Shown: positions 8,457-20,484 of the stretch, in pieces
Layout: every line of letters begins with the position of its first letter
Numbering within the stretch: position 1 is the first letter of the stretch
From: Hyphomicrobium sulfonivorans
GTDB lineage: Bacteria; Pseudomonadota; Alphaproteobacteria; Rhizobiales; Hyphomicrobiaceae
DNA: 64,000 nucleotides
Direction of reading: 5' to 3'
Assembly: GCF_013306565.1 (NCBI RefSeq)
Contig: NZ_PZPO01000004.1
Coordinates: 62,001 to 126,000 of the forward strand
The notes under the pieces: generated by a model
Database searches by the model: none
What the model was told of the DNA's origin: nothing
What the model saw: only the letters and a program-made list of their open reading frames with translations
Made by a program: the position numbers and the translations under genes

Positions 8457-9743
8457 ATGCAACTGCAGGACAAGGACCGCATCTTTCGTAATCTCTATGG
8501 CTTCCATGACTGGCGGCTTGCCGGTGCCCGTGCGCGCGGTGCGTGGGATGGAACCAAGGCTCTGATCGACAACGGGCCCGACTGGATCATCGGCGAGATG
8601 AAGACGTCGGGTTTGCGCGGTCGCGGCGGCGCCGGCTTCCCGACCGGCCTCAAGTGGTCGTTCATGCCGAAAAACGATCCGCGCCCGTCCTATCTCGTTA
8701 TCAACGGCGATGAATCCGAGCCCGGTTCGTGCAAGGACCGCGAGATCATGCGCAATGATCCGCACCTGCTGATCGAGGGCGCGTTGTTGGCCTCTTCGGC
8801 GATGAAGGCGCACACGTGCTTCATCTACCTGCGCGGCGAGTTCATCCGCGAGCGTGAGCGTCTGCAGGCAGCTGTCGATGAAGCCTATGACGCCAGGCTG
8901 ATCGGCAAGAACAACATCCACGGCTGGGATTTCGACATCGTCGTGCATCACGGCGCTGGCGCTTACATCTGCGGCGAGGAAACGGCCCTCATCGAGTCGA
9001 TTGAGGGCAAGAAGGGCATGCCTCGCCTCAAGCCGCCGTTCCCCGCCAACGTCGGTCTCTATGGCGCGCCGACAACGGTGAACAACGTTGAGAGCATCGC
9101 CGTGGTGCCGGACATCCTGCGCCGTGGCGGCGCGTGGTTTGCCTCGCTCGGTCTGCCCAACAACACCGGCACCAAGCTGTTCCAGATTTCCGGCCACGTG
9201 AACAAGCCGTGCGTCGTGGAGGAGGAAATGGGCATTCCGCTGCGTGATCTCATCGACATGCATTGCGGCGGCGTGCGCGGTGGTTGGGACAACCTGCTGG
9301 CGGTGATCCCGGGCGGGTCGTCGATGCCGATGATCCCGGCACACCAGTGCAACGACCTGACGATGGATTTCGACGCGCTTGTGAAGCTGAAGTCTGGCCT
9401 CGGCACGGCGGCCATCATCGTGATGGACAAGTCCACCGACATCATCAAGGCCATCGCGCGCATCGCGTATTTCTACAAGCACGAGAGCTGCGGCCAGTGC
9501 ACGCCGTGCCGTGAGGGCACGGGCTGGATGTGGCGCGTGCTGGAACGCATGCGGCGCGGCGAAGCTGAGAAACGCGAGATCGATCTGCTGTTCGCGGTGA
9601 CGAAGCAGGTTGAAGGTCACACCATCTGTGCGCTTGGCGATGCTGCGGCATGGCCGGTGCAGGGGCTCATCCGCAACTATCGCCACGTGATTGAAGAGCG
9701 CATCGATGCGCGTCACGGGGCGGTGAAGGAAGCGGCGGAGTAA
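8457..9743 (+). CDS. nuoF: NADH-quinone oxidoreductase subunit F
   Basis: 428 residues from the ATG at 8457, 7 bases after a GAGGA ribosome-binding site; a GTG at 8442 is in frame but less likely. NuoF binds NADH, FMN and [4Fe-4S] cluster N3. Visible are the glycine-rich nucleotide site [13 protein letters not shown], the motif [19 protein letters not shown], and the cluster ligands [15 protein letters not shown] with the distal cysteine in HTICALGD. Length is normal. Confidence 0.97.
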   Translation: MQLQDKDRIFRNLYGFHDWRLAGARARGAWDGTKALIDNGPDWIIGEMKTSGLRGRGGAGFPTGLKWSFMPKNDPRPSYLVINGDESEPGSCKDREIMRNDPHLLIEGALLASSAMKAHTCFIYLRGEFIRERERLQAAVDEAYDARLIGKNNIHGWDFDIVVHHGAGAYICGEETALIESIEGKKGMPRLKPPFPANVGLYGAPTTVNNVESIAVVPDILRRGGAWFASLGLPNNTGTKLFQISGHVNKPCVVEEEMGIPLRDLIDMHCGGVRGGWDNLLAVIPGGSSMPMIPAHQCNDLTMDFDALVKLKSGLGTAAIIVMDKSTDIIKAIARIAYFYKHESCGQCTPCREGTGWMWRVLERMRRGEAEKREIDLLFAVTKQVEGHTICALGDAAAWPVQGLIRNYRHVIEERIDARHGAVKEAAE

Positions 9744-9748
9744 CTCGT

Positions 9749-10084
9749 ATGAAGATACACCGCGAGAAGCATCGGCTCGACGTTACCGTCAGCGATCTGT
9801 CCGGTTCGCGTTTCGACGACGTGAACCTGTCAGGCGCGACCTACGAAAACGTCAACATGTCGGGCGGAACGTTTCACGACATCAACATGTCCGGCTGGCG
9901 CGTGCGCAATGTGAACCTCTCCGGGTTGCGGATCGAGGATGCCAACCTTGCGGGTGCTTCGCTGCACGGGTGCCAGATGAACGGCATGACAATTGACGGT
10001 ATCGAAGTCGGCGATCTTTTGAGGGTGTGGGCAGAGAAAGCCAAGCCGGTAGGCGAGGCTGTTGCCGGACCGGAAGTTAAATGA
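9749..10084 (+). CDS. Pentapeptide-repeat protein inside the nuo operon
   Basis: A 111-residue protein. Residues about 17-85 consist of pentapeptide repeats with the pattern (N/D/A)(L/M/F)(S/A/N)G: VNLSGATYEN, VNMSGGTFHD, INMSGWRVRN, VNLSGLRIED, ANLAGASLHG. Such repeats form a right-handed quadrilateral beta helix. No quinolone-resistance (Qnr/MfpA) loop features are visible. The C-terminal 25 residues are outside the repeat. It starts 5 bases after nuoF and is probably co-translated. Its role near complex I is unknown. Confidence 0.88.
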   Translation: MKIHREKHRLDVTVSDLSGSRFDDVNLSGATYENVNMSGGTFHDINMSGWRVRNVNLSGLRIEDANLAGASLHGCQMNGMTIDGIEVGDLLRVWAEKAKPVGEAVAGPEVK

Positions 10085-10094
10085 AGGGTTGCAC

Positions 10095-10346
10095 GTGGAC
10101 CTGCTGGCGCTGCTCATAGCCTCGTTCTCGCTTCCGGCTGTTGTCGGAGCGGTACTGGCGGGCGCGCTGCTCTTTCTCTCCTGGGGGTGGGGTGGAGCAG
10201 TGTTGGGCGCGATAGCAGGATATCTGGGTGGTGTTTGGTATGCACAGCGGGTCGCCAATGAATCTGTATCTCCCTATGCAAAGGGTTGGATGTCGCTGGT
10301 GCTGTTCATCGGCGGGCTTCTGCTGCTTGCCATCGCAACGCGATGA
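10095..10346 (+). CDS. Small membrane protein after the pentapeptide gene
   Basis: 83 residues if started at the GTG at 10095, seven bases after an AAGG ribosome-binding site that overlaps the previous stop. Two or three hydrophobic segments (LLALLIASFSLPAVVGAVLAG, GGAVLGAIAGYLGGVW, WMSLVLFIGGLLLLAIA) suggest an inner-membrane protein. No family is recognised. It ends 21 bases before nuoG. Confidence 0.6.
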   Translation: MDLLALLIASFSLPAVVGAVLAGALLFLSWGWGGAVLGAIAGYLGGVWYAQRVANESVSPYAKGWMSLVLFIGGLLLLAIATR

Positions 10347-10367
10347 CGTGCTGATCGGATCAGAACT

Positions 10368-12485
10368 ATGACGAAGCCAATCTTCATCGACGGCAAGTTG
10401 ATCGAGGTAGAGCCGGGGACCACGATCCTGCAGGCCTGCGAAATGGCCGGGGCCGAAATTCCGCGCTTCTGCTATCACGAGCGTCTGTCGATTGCCGGCA
10501 ACTGCCGCATGTGCCTTGTCGAAGTGGAAGGCATTCCGAAGCCGATCGCGTCATGCGCGATGGGCGTAACGGATCTGCCGCCGAACAAGGACGGCGCGCC
10601 GCGCAGTGTGCTGACGGCCAGTCCGCTGGTGAAGGCCGCACGCGAAGGCGTGATGGAGTTCCTGCTTATCAATCATCCGCTCGATTGCCCGATCTGTGAT
10701 CAGGGCGGCGAGTGCGATCTGCAGGATCAGGCGATGGCCTTCGGCTGCGGCGGCTCGCGTTTCGGCGAGAACAAACGCGCGGTTGAAGAGAAATACATCG
10801 GCCCGCTGATCAAGACCTTCATGAACCGGTGCATCCATTGCACCCGCTGCGTCCGCTTCATGACCGAAGTGGCGGGCGTTGAAGAGCTCGGCGCCATCAG
10901 CCGCGGCGAGGACATGGAGATCACGACCTATCTTGACCGTGGCATCCTGTCGGAATTGTCCGGCAACGTGAACGATCTTTGCCCCGTTGGCGCGCTGACG
11001 CACCGTCCGTGGTCGTACATTGCGCGGCCGTGGGAGATGGAAAAGACGGAATCGTTCGACGTGATGGATGCGCTGGGTTCGGCCATCCGCGTCGACTCCC
11101 GCGGTCCTTCGGTGATGCGCGTTCTGCCGCGCAACAACGACGACGTGAACGAGGAATGGATCACCGACAAGACGCGCTATGCCTGCGATGGCCTGCGCAC
11201 GCAGCGGCTCGATCATCCTTATGTGCGCGATGCCAATGGCAAGCTGCGCCCGGCAAGCTGGGATGAAGCGCTGGCCGTTGTGGCTGACAAGCTGTCGAGC
11301 ACGGTGCCGGAGCGCATCGGTGTGATAGCTGGCGATCTTTGCAGCGCCGAGGAAATGTACGCGCTGAAGGATCTGGCCGATCGCATCGGCATCGCCAGCA
11401 TCGATTGCCGCCAGGACGGCGCGAAGCTCGATCCTTCGCTTGGCCGTGCATCGTACCTGTTCAATTCCACGATTGCCGGTATCGATCAGGCGGATGCGAT
11501 TTTGCTGGTTGGCGCCAATCCGCGTGTTGAAGCGGCGGTGCTGAATGCGCGCATTCTCACCCGCTGGCGTCAGGGCGGTTTGACCGTCGGCGTTATCGGC
11601 GAGCCTACGCAGCTCACCTATGGCTATGAGCATCTGGGCGTTGGTCCGCAGACGCTGGGCGATATTCTTGCTGGCAAGCATGCCTTTGCCGAAGTGCTGA
11701 AGAATGCGCAGCGGCCGATGGTCATTGTCGGTTCCGGCGTTGCGGCGCGCGCCGATGGGCAGGCGCTGCTGGCGCAGGCGGCGAAGCTGGCGGCCGCGTC
11801 GGTGGCGGACAAGGACGTCGGCGACTGGAACGCATTCAACGTGTTGCACACGGCGGCCTCGCGCGTCGCCGGTCTCGATCTCGGGCTGGTGCCGGGGAAG
11901 GGCGGTCTCGATGCCGCAGGCATGATTGCTGCCGCTAACAGTGGCAAGCTCGACGTGCTGTATGTGCTGAGCGCCGACGAGATCGAACTGCCGGCGAAGG
12001 GCAAGTCGTTCGTCGTTTATCAGGGCCACCACGGTGATCGCGGTGCGCATCGCGCCGATGTCATTCTGCCGGGCGCTGCCTATACCGAGAAGAGTGGCAC
12101 TTACGTCAACACCGAGGGCCGCGCGCAGCTGGCTGTGCGCTGCGTATTCCCGCCGGGGGACGCGAAGGAAGACTGGGCGATCCTGCGTGCGTTGTCGGCC
12201 AAGGTCGGCAAGACGCTGCCTTACGACACGCTCGATGCGTTACGCAGTGAGATGTACAAGGCGGCGCCGTTGCTGGCTCGCCTCAACACGGTTGCGCCGG
12301 CGCCGCTTGCAGGCATTGAAGCCCTCGCAAAGAAAAACGGTGCGGTAGACGCAGAAGCGTTTGCGTCGCCGATCCGTGACTTCTATCTGACCAATCCGAT
12401 TGCGCGCGCCTCCGCCGTGATGGCTGAGATGAGCGCGCTGAAGAAAACCCTTGAGGCGCCGCATCGCCTCAAGGCTGCCGAGTAG
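10368..12485 (+). CDS. nuoG: NADH-quinone oxidoreductase subunit G
   Basis: 705 residues, 75-kDa subunit. The N-terminal ferredoxin-like domain carries [2Fe-2S] cluster N1b (CYHERLSIAGNCRMCLVEVEG is the signature region, residues about 34-54), followed by the His/Cys ligands of N5 (HPLDCPICDQGGECDLQ) and the ferredoxin motif CIHCTRCVRF with LCPVGAL for N4. The C-terminal two thirds are the molybdopterin-oxidoreductase-like domain without cofactor. It conducts electrons along the iron-sulphur chain. Starts with ATG at 10368. Confidence 0.97.
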   Translation: MTKPIFIDGKLIEVEPGTTILQACEMAGAEIPRFCYHERLSIAGNCRMCLVEVEGIPKPIASCAMGVTDLPPNKDGAPRSVLTASPLVKAAREGVMEFLLINHPLDCPICDQGGECDLQDQAMAFGCGGSRFGENKRAVEEKYIGPLIKTFMNRCIHCTRCVRFMTEVAGVEELGAISRGEDMEITTYLDRGILSELSGNVNDLCPVGALTHRPWSYIARPWEMEKTESFDVMDALGSAIRVDSRGPSVMRVLPRNNDDVNEEWITDKTRYACDGLRTQRLDHPYVRDANGKLRPASWDEALAVVADKLSSTVPERIGVIAGDLCSAEEMYALKDLADRIGIASIDCRQDGAKLDPSLGRASYLFNSTIAGIDQADAILLVGANPRVEAAVLNARILTRWRQGGLTVGVIGEPTQLTYGYEHLGVGPQTLGDILAGKHAFAEVLKNAQRPMVIVGSGVAARADGQALLAQAAKLAAASVADKDVGDWNAFNVLHTAASRVAGLDLGLVPGKGGLDAAGMIAAANSGKLDVLYVLSADEIELPAKGKSFVVYQGHHGDRGAHRADVILPGAAYTEKSGTYVNTEGRAQLAVRCVFPPGDAKEDWAILRALSAKVGKTLPYDTLDALRSEMYKAAPLLARLNTVAPAPLAGIEALAKKNGAVDAEAFASPIRDFYLTNPIARASAVMAEMSALKKTLEAPHRLKAAE

Positions 12486-12501
12486 GGAGCGCTGAGCAAC
12501 A

Positions 12502-13569
12502 ATGGCCGAGAGCTCCTGGGATCTCTGGTTGGATTACGCGCTTTGGCTCGCCATCATGGTGGGCTGGAGCCTGCTGACGCTTGTGGTGTTGCTGGTCCTG
12601 ATTGCGTTCCTGCTGCTGATGGATCGCAAGGTCTGGGCGGCGGTTCAGATGCGTCGTGGCCCCAACGTCGTGGGTGCGTTCGGCCTGCTGCAGTCGTTCG
12701 CCGACCTTCTGAAGTTCGTGTTCAAGGAGCCGGTTATTCCGGCGGGCGCGAACAAGGGCGTGTTCCTGCTGGCGCCGGTGGCGACGGCAATGTTCGCGCT
12801 GGCGAGCTGGGCGGTCATTCCGGTCAACGAGGACTCGCTTGGCAAGTGGGTCATCTCCGACCTGAACGTCGGCGTGCTCTATCTGCTCGCGCTGTCGTCG
12901 CTGGCGGTTTACGGCATCATCATGGGCGGCTGGGCTTCGAACTCGAAGTATCCGTTCATGGGCTCGCTGCGCTCTGCGGCTCAGATGGTGAGCTATGAGG
13001 TTTCCATCGGCCTCGTCATCGTCACCGTCATCCTGTGCGTCGGTTCCCTGAACCTCACCGACATCGTCAACGCACAGAAGACCGGCGTTGGCACCGGCAT
13101 CGGCCTGCCCGCTTCGGCGCTGGACTGGTACTGGCTCGCCCTGTTCCCGATGTTCGTGATTTTCTACGTATCGGCATTGGCGGAGACGAACCGGCCGCCG
13201 TTCGATCTGGTCGAGGCTGAGTCCGAACTCGTCGCCGGCTTCATGGTCGAATATTCATCGACGCCCTACCTGCTGTTCATGCTGGGCGAATACGTCTCCA
13301 TCGTCGCCATGTGCGCGCTGGCGACCATTCTGTTCCTCGGCGGCTGGCTGCCCCCGGTTGATGTGGCGCCGTTCAACTGGGTGCCGGGCATCCTCTGGTT
13401 CCTGATCAAGACCGTGTTTGTCTTCTTCCTCATCTCGATGGCGAAGGCGCTGGTTCCCCGCTACCGCTACGACCAGTTGATGCGCCTGGGCTGGAAAGTG
13501 TTCCTGCCGCTGTCGCTGGCCATGGTGGTGATCGTTGCGGGCATTCTGCAGTACGCGCGCGTCGCCTGA
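12502..13569 (+). CDS. nuoH: NADH-quinone oxidoreductase subunit H
   Basis: 355 residues, eight or more hydrophobic segments. It is the ND1 homologue that forms the quinone-access channel at the joint of the arms. Conserved signatures are [22 protein letters not shown] near the N-terminus and [24 protein letters not shown] in the middle. The charged residues of the E-channel ([14 protein letters not shown]) are intact. Spacing to nuoG is 16 bases. Confidence 0.97.
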   Translation: MAESSWDLWLDYALWLAIMVGWSLLTLVVLLVLIAFLLLMDRKVWAAVQMRRGPNVVGAFGLLQSFADLLKFVFKEPVIPAGANKGVFLLAPVATAMFALASWAVIPVNEDSLGKWVISDLNVGVLYLLALSSLAVYGIIMGGWASNSKYPFMGSLRSAAQMVSYEVSIGLVIVTVILCVGSLNLTDIVNAQKTGVGTGIGLPASALDWYWLALFPMFVIFYVSALAETNRPPFDLVEAESELVAGFMVEYSSTPYLLFMLGEYVSIVAMCALATILFLGGWLPPVDVAPFNWVPGILWFLIKTVFVFFLISMAKALVPRYRYDQLMRLGWKVFLPLSLAMVVIVAGILQYARVA

Positions 13570-13591
13570 CGCCCACGGAAGGATTTGAGAC

Positions 13592-14086
13592 GTGGCAATG
13601 AACGTTGCACAATCGGTGAAGTCGCTCTTCCTGTGGGAGTTCGTGCAGGCCTTCGGGCTGGCCATGAAGTACTTCTTCTCGCCCAAGAAGACGCTGGACT
13701 ATCCGTTCGAGCGCGGCCCGCTGTCGCCGCGCTTCCGTGGTGAGCACGCGCTGCGCCGCTATCCCAACGGGGAAGAGCGCTGCATCGCCTGCAAGCTGTG
13801 TGAAGCGATCTGTCCGGCGCAGGCCATCACCATTGAGGCCGGTCCGCGCCGCAACGACGGTACGCGCCGCACCACCCGTTATGACATCGACATGGTGAAG
13901 TGCATCTATTGCGGCCTGTGTCAGGAAGCGTGCCCGGTGGATGCAATCGTCGAAGGGCCGAACTTCGAGTTCGCGACCGAGACGCGTGAGGAACTCTACT
14001 ACAACAAGGAAAAGCTGCTCGATAACGGCGACCGGTGGGAACGGGAAATCGCGCGCAACCTTGCCGCCGATGCTCCCTATCGCTGA
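13592..14086 (+). CDS. nuoI: NADH-quinone oxidoreductase subunit I
   Basis: 164 residues from the GTG at 13592, eight bases after an AAGGA ribosome-binding site; an ATG at 13598 would match the usual family length of 162. It is the TYKY subunit with two [4Fe-4S] clusters, N6a and N6b. Both ferredoxin motifs are complete: [12 protein letters not shown] and [12 protein letters not shown]. The N-terminal amphipathic helix ([17 protein letters not shown]) anchors it to the membrane arm. Confidence 0.97.
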   Translation: MAMNVAQSVKSLFLWEFVQAFGLAMKYFFSPKKTLDYPFERGPLSPRFRGEHALRRYPNGEERCIACKLCEAICPAQAITIEAGPRRNDGTRRTTRYDIDMVKCIYCGLCQEACPVDAIVEGPNFEFATETREELYYNKEKLLDNGDRWEREIARNLAADAPYR

Positions 14087-14254
14087 GGCGCGGGAAACGC
14101 TTTGAACGGCGCTGGCCGCCGTTGCGCTTGATTGTGTGTCGCTGCGGAACGCTTCTGCTGCGCACGGTGATTGATAAGACCCGCGCCTAGCGGGCAACGG
14201 GTGTGTCTGGGGCGAGATCGGAACGATCACGCATCAGGCACTTGGATTGGCAGA

Positions 14255-14280
14255 CCGCATGGGGTACTCCCCCCGTGCGG
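14255..14280. other. Strong hairpin in the nuoI-nuoJ gap
   Basis: The 273 bases between nuoI and nuoJ carry no gene that can be supported. A hairpin with arms CCGCATGGGG (14255-14264) and CCCCGTGCGG (14271-14280), one G-U pair and a 6-base loop, lies 80 bases before nuoJ. No T-run follows it. It may modulate expression of the nuoJ-N membrane-subunit half of the operon. Confidence 0.5.
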
Positions 14281-14359
14281 AACGTGCGCTGGCTTCACGC
14301 ACTGCAGTTCCCTGCAGCGCAAAGGACAGCGGACACAAGCGGATGCTGGATCGTACGCG

Positions 14360-15016
14360 ATGGCTCTGACAGCGGGCTTTTTCTATCTGTTTGCGGCGCT
14401 CGCCGTCGCATCGGCAGCCATGGTCATTCTGGCCCGCAACCCTGTGCATGCGGTGCTGTTTCTGATCCTGGCATTCTTCAACGCGGCCGGGTTGTTCATT
14501 CTGCTGGGGGCTGAGTTCCTCGCGATGATCCTCGTCGTCGTTTATGTCGGCGCGGTGGCGGTGTTGTTCCTGTTCGTCGTCATGATGCTCGACGTCGACT
14601 TCGCCGAACTCAAGGCCGGTTTCATCAAGAACGCGCCGATAGGTCTGATCGTCGGCGGTATCGTGATGGGCGAGCTCATCCTGCTGTTCGTCAGTGGCGG
14701 GTTTGAGCTGGGGCTGGCGCAACAGCCGGGCGCACCGATTGCCGAGCTGGGTCGCGATGTTTCGAACACGAAGCAGCTCGGTCTGTTGCTGTACACGCGC
14801 TACGTCTTTTTCTTCCAGATCGCCGGGTTGGTGCTGCTGGTGGCCATGATCGGCGCCATCGTGCTCACCCTGCAGCACCGCAAGAATGTGCGCCGGCAGT
14901 CGATCGCCGCGCAGGTGGCGCGTACACCGGCGACGGGCATGGCCATCGTGAAGGTGCCGCCGGGCGGCTACGTGCTGCCGCCGACCGAATCCAACAAGAC
15001 CGAGACGCAGGACTGA
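14360..15016 (+). CDS. nuoJ: NADH-quinone oxidoreductase subunit J
   Basis: 218 residues from the ATG at 14360. The frame is open far upstream, but the upstream part has no NuoJ similarity, and the chosen start gives the normal beginning of helix 1 ([19 protein letters not shown]). Family signature: [27 protein letters not shown] and [19 protein letters not shown]. It is the ND6 homologue with five helices at the base of the membrane arm. The tail beyond helix 5 is polar and proline-rich. Confidence 0.96.
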   Translation: MALTAGFFYLFAALAVASAAMVILARNPVHAVLFLILAFFNAAGLFILLGAEFLAMILVVVYVGAVAVLFLFVVMMLDVDFAELKAGFIKNAPIGLIVGGIVMGELILLFVSGGFELGLAQQPGAPIAELGRDVSNTKQLGLLLYTRYVFFFQIAGLVLLVAMIGAIVLTLQHRKNVRRQSIAAQVARTPATGMAIVKVPPGGYVLPPTESNKTETQD

Positions 15017-15033
15017 ACGGGCAAACGGACATC

Positions 15034-15342
15034 ATGACCATTGGCATCGGACATTACCTGACCGTCGCGGCGTGCCTGTTCACGCTGGGGATGTTGGGCA
15101 TCTTCCTCAACCGCAAGAACGTGATCATCATCTTGATGTCGATCGAGTTGATGCTGCTGGCGGTGAACATCAACCTGGTGGCGTTCTCCTATTATCTCGG
15201 CGATCTCGTCGGGCAGGTTTTCGCGCTGTTCAACCTGACGGTGGCGGCGGCTGAAGCGGCGATCGGCCTGGCCATCGTCGTCGTCTATTATCGCAACCGT
15301 GGCTCTATCGCGGTTGAAGACATCAACATGATGAAGGGCTGA
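15034..15342 (+). CDS. nuoK: NADH-quinone oxidoreductase subunit K
   Basis: 102 residues, three helices, ND4L homologue. The two conserved membrane glutamates of the proton path are present in [14 protein letters not shown] and [13 protein letters not shown]. Length is normal. It lies 17 bases after nuoJ and 8 bases before nuoL. Confidence 0.97.
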   Translation: MTIGIGHYLTVAACLFTLGMLGIFLNRKNVIIILMSIELMLLAVNINLVAFSYYLGDLVGQVFALFNLTVAAAEAAIGLAIVVVYYRNRGSIAVEDINMMKG

Positions 15343-15350
15343 GGCGGGGA

Positions 15351-17293
<1,943 letters not shown>

Positions 17294-17294
<1 letters not shown>

Positions 17295-18940
17295 TGGACC
17301 TCTCCACCGCACCGCTGCTGTCAATCGTGATGTTCATGCCGCTGGTCGGCGCGATCATCATCGGCTGTCTCAACCGCGAAGCAACGTCTAACGCGCGCTG
17401 GATCGCGCTGTGGACGACGATCATCACCTTCCTGATCTCCATCCTCATCTGGGTGAAGTTCGACACCGCAAACCCCGGCTTCCAGTTCGTCGAGGAGCGG
17501 CCGTGGATGCACGGCATGAGCTTCAAGCTGGGCGTCGACGGCATCTCGATGCTGTTCGTCATCCTGACGACGTTCCTGATGCCAATGGTCATCATCCAGA
17601 GCTGGGGAGCGATCGAGAAGCGCGTCAAGGAATACATGATCGCGTTTCTGGTGCTGGAAACGATGATGATCGGCGTGTTCTGCGCGCTCGATCTGGTGCT
17701 GTTCTATGTGTTCTTCGAAGCTGGCCTCATTCCTATGTTCCTCATCATCGGCATCTGGGGCGGTAAGGAACGCATCTACGCAACGTTCAAGTTCTTCCTC
17801 TATACGCTGCTCGGCTCGGTGCTGATGCTGCTCGCGCTGCTGGCCATGTACTGGTACGCGGGCACCACTGACATCCCGACGCTGATGACCACCAAGTTCC
17901 CGGCCGACATGCAGTGGTGGCTGTGGCTGGCGTTCTTTGCTTCGTTCGCTGTCAAGATGCCGATGTGGCCGGTGCATACGTGGTTGCCCGATGCGCACGT
18001 GCAGGCGCCGACGGGTGGCTCGGTGGTGCTGGCGGCGGTGCTGCTGAAGATGGGCGGCTACGGCTTCCTGCGCTTCTCGGTGCCGATGTTCCCGCTGGCG
18101 AGCGAGCAGTTCGCGCCGCTGATGTGGACGCTGTCGGTTATCGCCATCATCTACACCTCGCTGGTGGCGCTGGCGCAGACCGACCTCAAGAAGCTGATCG
18201 CGTACTCGTCGATTGCGCACATGGGTTTTGTCACGCTCGGCATCTTCACCTTCAACACGCAGGGCGTGGAAGGCGCGATCTTCCAGATGCTGTCGCACGG
18301 CATCATTTCCGCCGGCCTCTTCCTGTGCGTCGGCGTGCTGTATGATCGTTTGCATACGCACGAGATCGCCGCCTTCGGTGGCCTTGTGAACCGCATGCCG
18401 ATTTATGCCGCCATCTTCATGGTGTTCACCATGGGCAACGTTGGCCTGCCGGGTACCTCCGGTTTTGTCGGCGAGTTCCTGACGCTGATGGGGGCGTTCC
18501 AGGTCAACACCTGGGTTGCATTCCTGGCCACCAGCGGCGTGATCCTGTCGGCTAGCTATGCGCTCTACTGCTATCGCCGCGTGATCTACGGCAAGCTGGT
18601 GAAGCCGACGCTGGAACACATCAAGGATGTGAGCCCGCGTGAATTCGGCATCCTGGCGCCGCTGGTCATTCTGACGATCTTCTTCGGCTTCTATCCGGCA
18701 CCGTTGCTGGATGTGCCGGCAGCGGCGGTCAAGAAGCTCGTCAGCAGCTATGAGGCGGCGATCAGCGAGGCCAAGGCGGGCGGCGGCACAACCAATGGAG
18801 CAACCGCTCCGGGGCCGCAGTCGTCGCTTCGTATTGACTGGCCGCATGCGCCTTCATTGCAGGCGGTGAACCTTTCCGGTTCGCACGCTTCGCTCACCAT
18901 CATGACAGAATACCCGGCCCGCGCGCCGGAACTGAGGTAA
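17294..18940 (+). CDS. nuoM: NADH-quinone oxidoreductase subunit M
   Basis: 548 residues, ND4 homologue and second antiporter-like proton pump. Signatures: [21 protein letters not shown], the segment [21 protein letters not shown] and [15 protein letters not shown]. Compared with the usual length of about 500, it has a C-terminal tail of about 50 non-membrane residues rich in Gly, Thr, Ser and Pro. The gene starts inside the nuoL stop codon. Confidence 0.97.
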
Positions 18941-18951
18941 CGGGCCCACCG

Positions 18952-20484
18952 ATGGACCAGTTGAAATCCTACGCGCCCATTCTGCCCGAGATCGTGCTGG
19001 CGCTCGGCGCCATGGGCGTTCTGATGGCGGGCGTGTTCCGCAAGCAGGTTGAACCCGGCGCTGATTATGTGTCGGGCTGGCTCGCCATCGCGCTGCTCGC
19101 CATCGTCGGCGTCCTGATTGCGATGGGCGGACCGGGCCGCGAAGTGCTGTTCGAGGGCTCGTTCATCAACGACGCCTTCAGCCGCTTCACCAAGGTGCTG
19201 ATGCTGGGCGCGGCGGCGCTGGTGCTCGTGATGTCGATGGATGCGCTGGCGCGCGCCAGGATTTTGAGCACCGAGATCTGCGCGCTCATCCTGCTCGCCG
19301 TCGTCGGCATGATGCTGATGGTTTCGGCCGGCAACATGATCGCGCTGTTCCTCGGTCTCGAACTGCAGAGCCTTGCGCTGTACGTCATCGCCGCGATTGA
19401 CCGGCGCAACGTGCGCTCGTCGGAAGCTGGCCTGAAGTATTTCGTACTGGGTTCGCTGTCGTCCGGCATGCTGCTTTACGGTGCGTCGCTGATCTATGGC
19501 TTCACCGGCTCGGTTGATTTCTCCGTCATCGCTACAGTTGCGCAGGGCCGTCCTGCGGCTGAGAACGTGGGCCTCATCGTTGGCCTCGTGTTCGTACTCG
19601 TCGGCCTCGCATTCAAGATCGGCGCGGTGCCGTTCCACATGTGGACGCCGGACGTTTATGAAGGCGCGCCGACACCGGTGACGGCGTTCTTCGCCGCCGC
19701 ACCGAAGCTCGCCGCCATGGCGCTGCTGGTGCGCATGCTGCTGCAGGCCTTCCCCGGCATCGCATCGCAGTGGCAGCAGATCATCGTGTTCATTTCCATC
19801 GCTTCGATGGTACTTGGTGCCTTCGCCGCAATTGGCCAGACCAACATCAAGCGCCTGATGGCCTATTCATCCATCGGCCATGTCGGCTATGCGCTCATCG
19901 GCCTTGCCGCGTTCACGGAAGTCGGCACCCAGTCGCTGCTGATCTATCTGGCGATCTACATCGCCATGACGCTCGGCACCTTCGCCTGCATTCTGTCGAT
20001 GCGCACCGCCGATGGTCCGGTGGAAGATGTGCAGTCACTGGCCGGCCTTGCCAGCACCAATCTGGGCATGGCGTTCGCCCTGGCGATGCTGCTGTTCTCG
20101 ATGGCCGGTATCCCGACGCTGGCGGGCTTCTTCGCCAAGCTGTACGTGTTCGGCGCCGCGATTGAAGCCAAGCTCTATATGCTGGCGATCATCGGCGTGC
20201 TGTCGAGTGTCGTCGGCGCCTATTACTATCTGCGCGTCGTGAAGGTGATGTTCTTCGATCCGGCGACAACGGAATATATGCCGGTGGAACGCGGCGCGGG
20301 AATCGTGATGGCAGCCGCCACCGCATTCGTGCTGCTGTTCATTATTCTGCCGGCGCCGCTCGCCGATGCCGCGCTCAATGCGGCGCGCGCACTGCATGGC
20401 GGAACAACGGCGGCCGTTGCCGAACCTGCACCCGCTGCCGCGGCGGCGCGTGCCGGGGCAGGCACTGTTCCGGGAACTCCATGA
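18952..20484 (+). CDS. nuoN: NADH-quinone oxidoreductase subunit N
   Basis: 510 residues, ND2 homologue and third antiporter-like proton pump. Visible are FLGLELQSLALYVIAA, KIGAVPFHMWTPDVYEGAPTPVTAF and the helix LMAYSSIGHVGYALIG. The C-terminal 40 residues after the last helix are alanine-rich and not membrane-like. It is the last complex I gene; its stop overlaps the birA start by 4 bases (ATGA at 20481), a common arrangement in alphaproteobacteria. Confidence 0.97.
   Translation: MDQLKSYAPILPEIVLALGAMGVLMAGVFRKQVEPGADYVSGWLAIALLAIVGVLIAMGGPGREVLFEGSFINDAFSRFTKVLMLGAAALVLVMSMDALARARILSTEICALILLAVVGMMLMVSAGNMIALFLGLELQSLALYVIAAIDRRNVRSSEAGLKYFVLGSLSSGMLLYGASLIYGFTGSVDFSVIATVAQGRPAAENVGLIVGLVFVLVGLAFKIGAVPFHMWTPDVYEGAPTPVTAFFAAAPKLAAMALLVRMLLQAFPGIASQWQQIIVFISIASMVLGAFAAIGQTNIKRLMAYSSIGHVGYALIGLAAFTEVGTQSLLIYLAIYIAMTLGTFACILSMRTADGPVEDVQSLAGLASTNLGMAFALAMLLFSMAGIPTLAGFFAKLYVFGAAIEAKLYMLAIIGVLSSVVGAYYYLRVVKVMFFDPATTEYMPVERGAGIVMAAATAFVLLFIILPAPLADAALNAARALHGGTTAAVAEPAPAAAAARAGAGTVPGTP

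Noticed and set aside
9749-10084. Pentapeptide protein as a Qnr/MfpA-type quinolone-resistance factor
   Set aside because: Too short, no loops of the Qnr type, and no resistance context; the repeat alone does not support it.
17321-18847. A 508-codon minus-strand frame opposite nuoM
   Set aside because: Translation is almost only Arg, His, Gln, Asp and Glu, the shadow of hydrophobic codons in nuoM. No start signal or domain.
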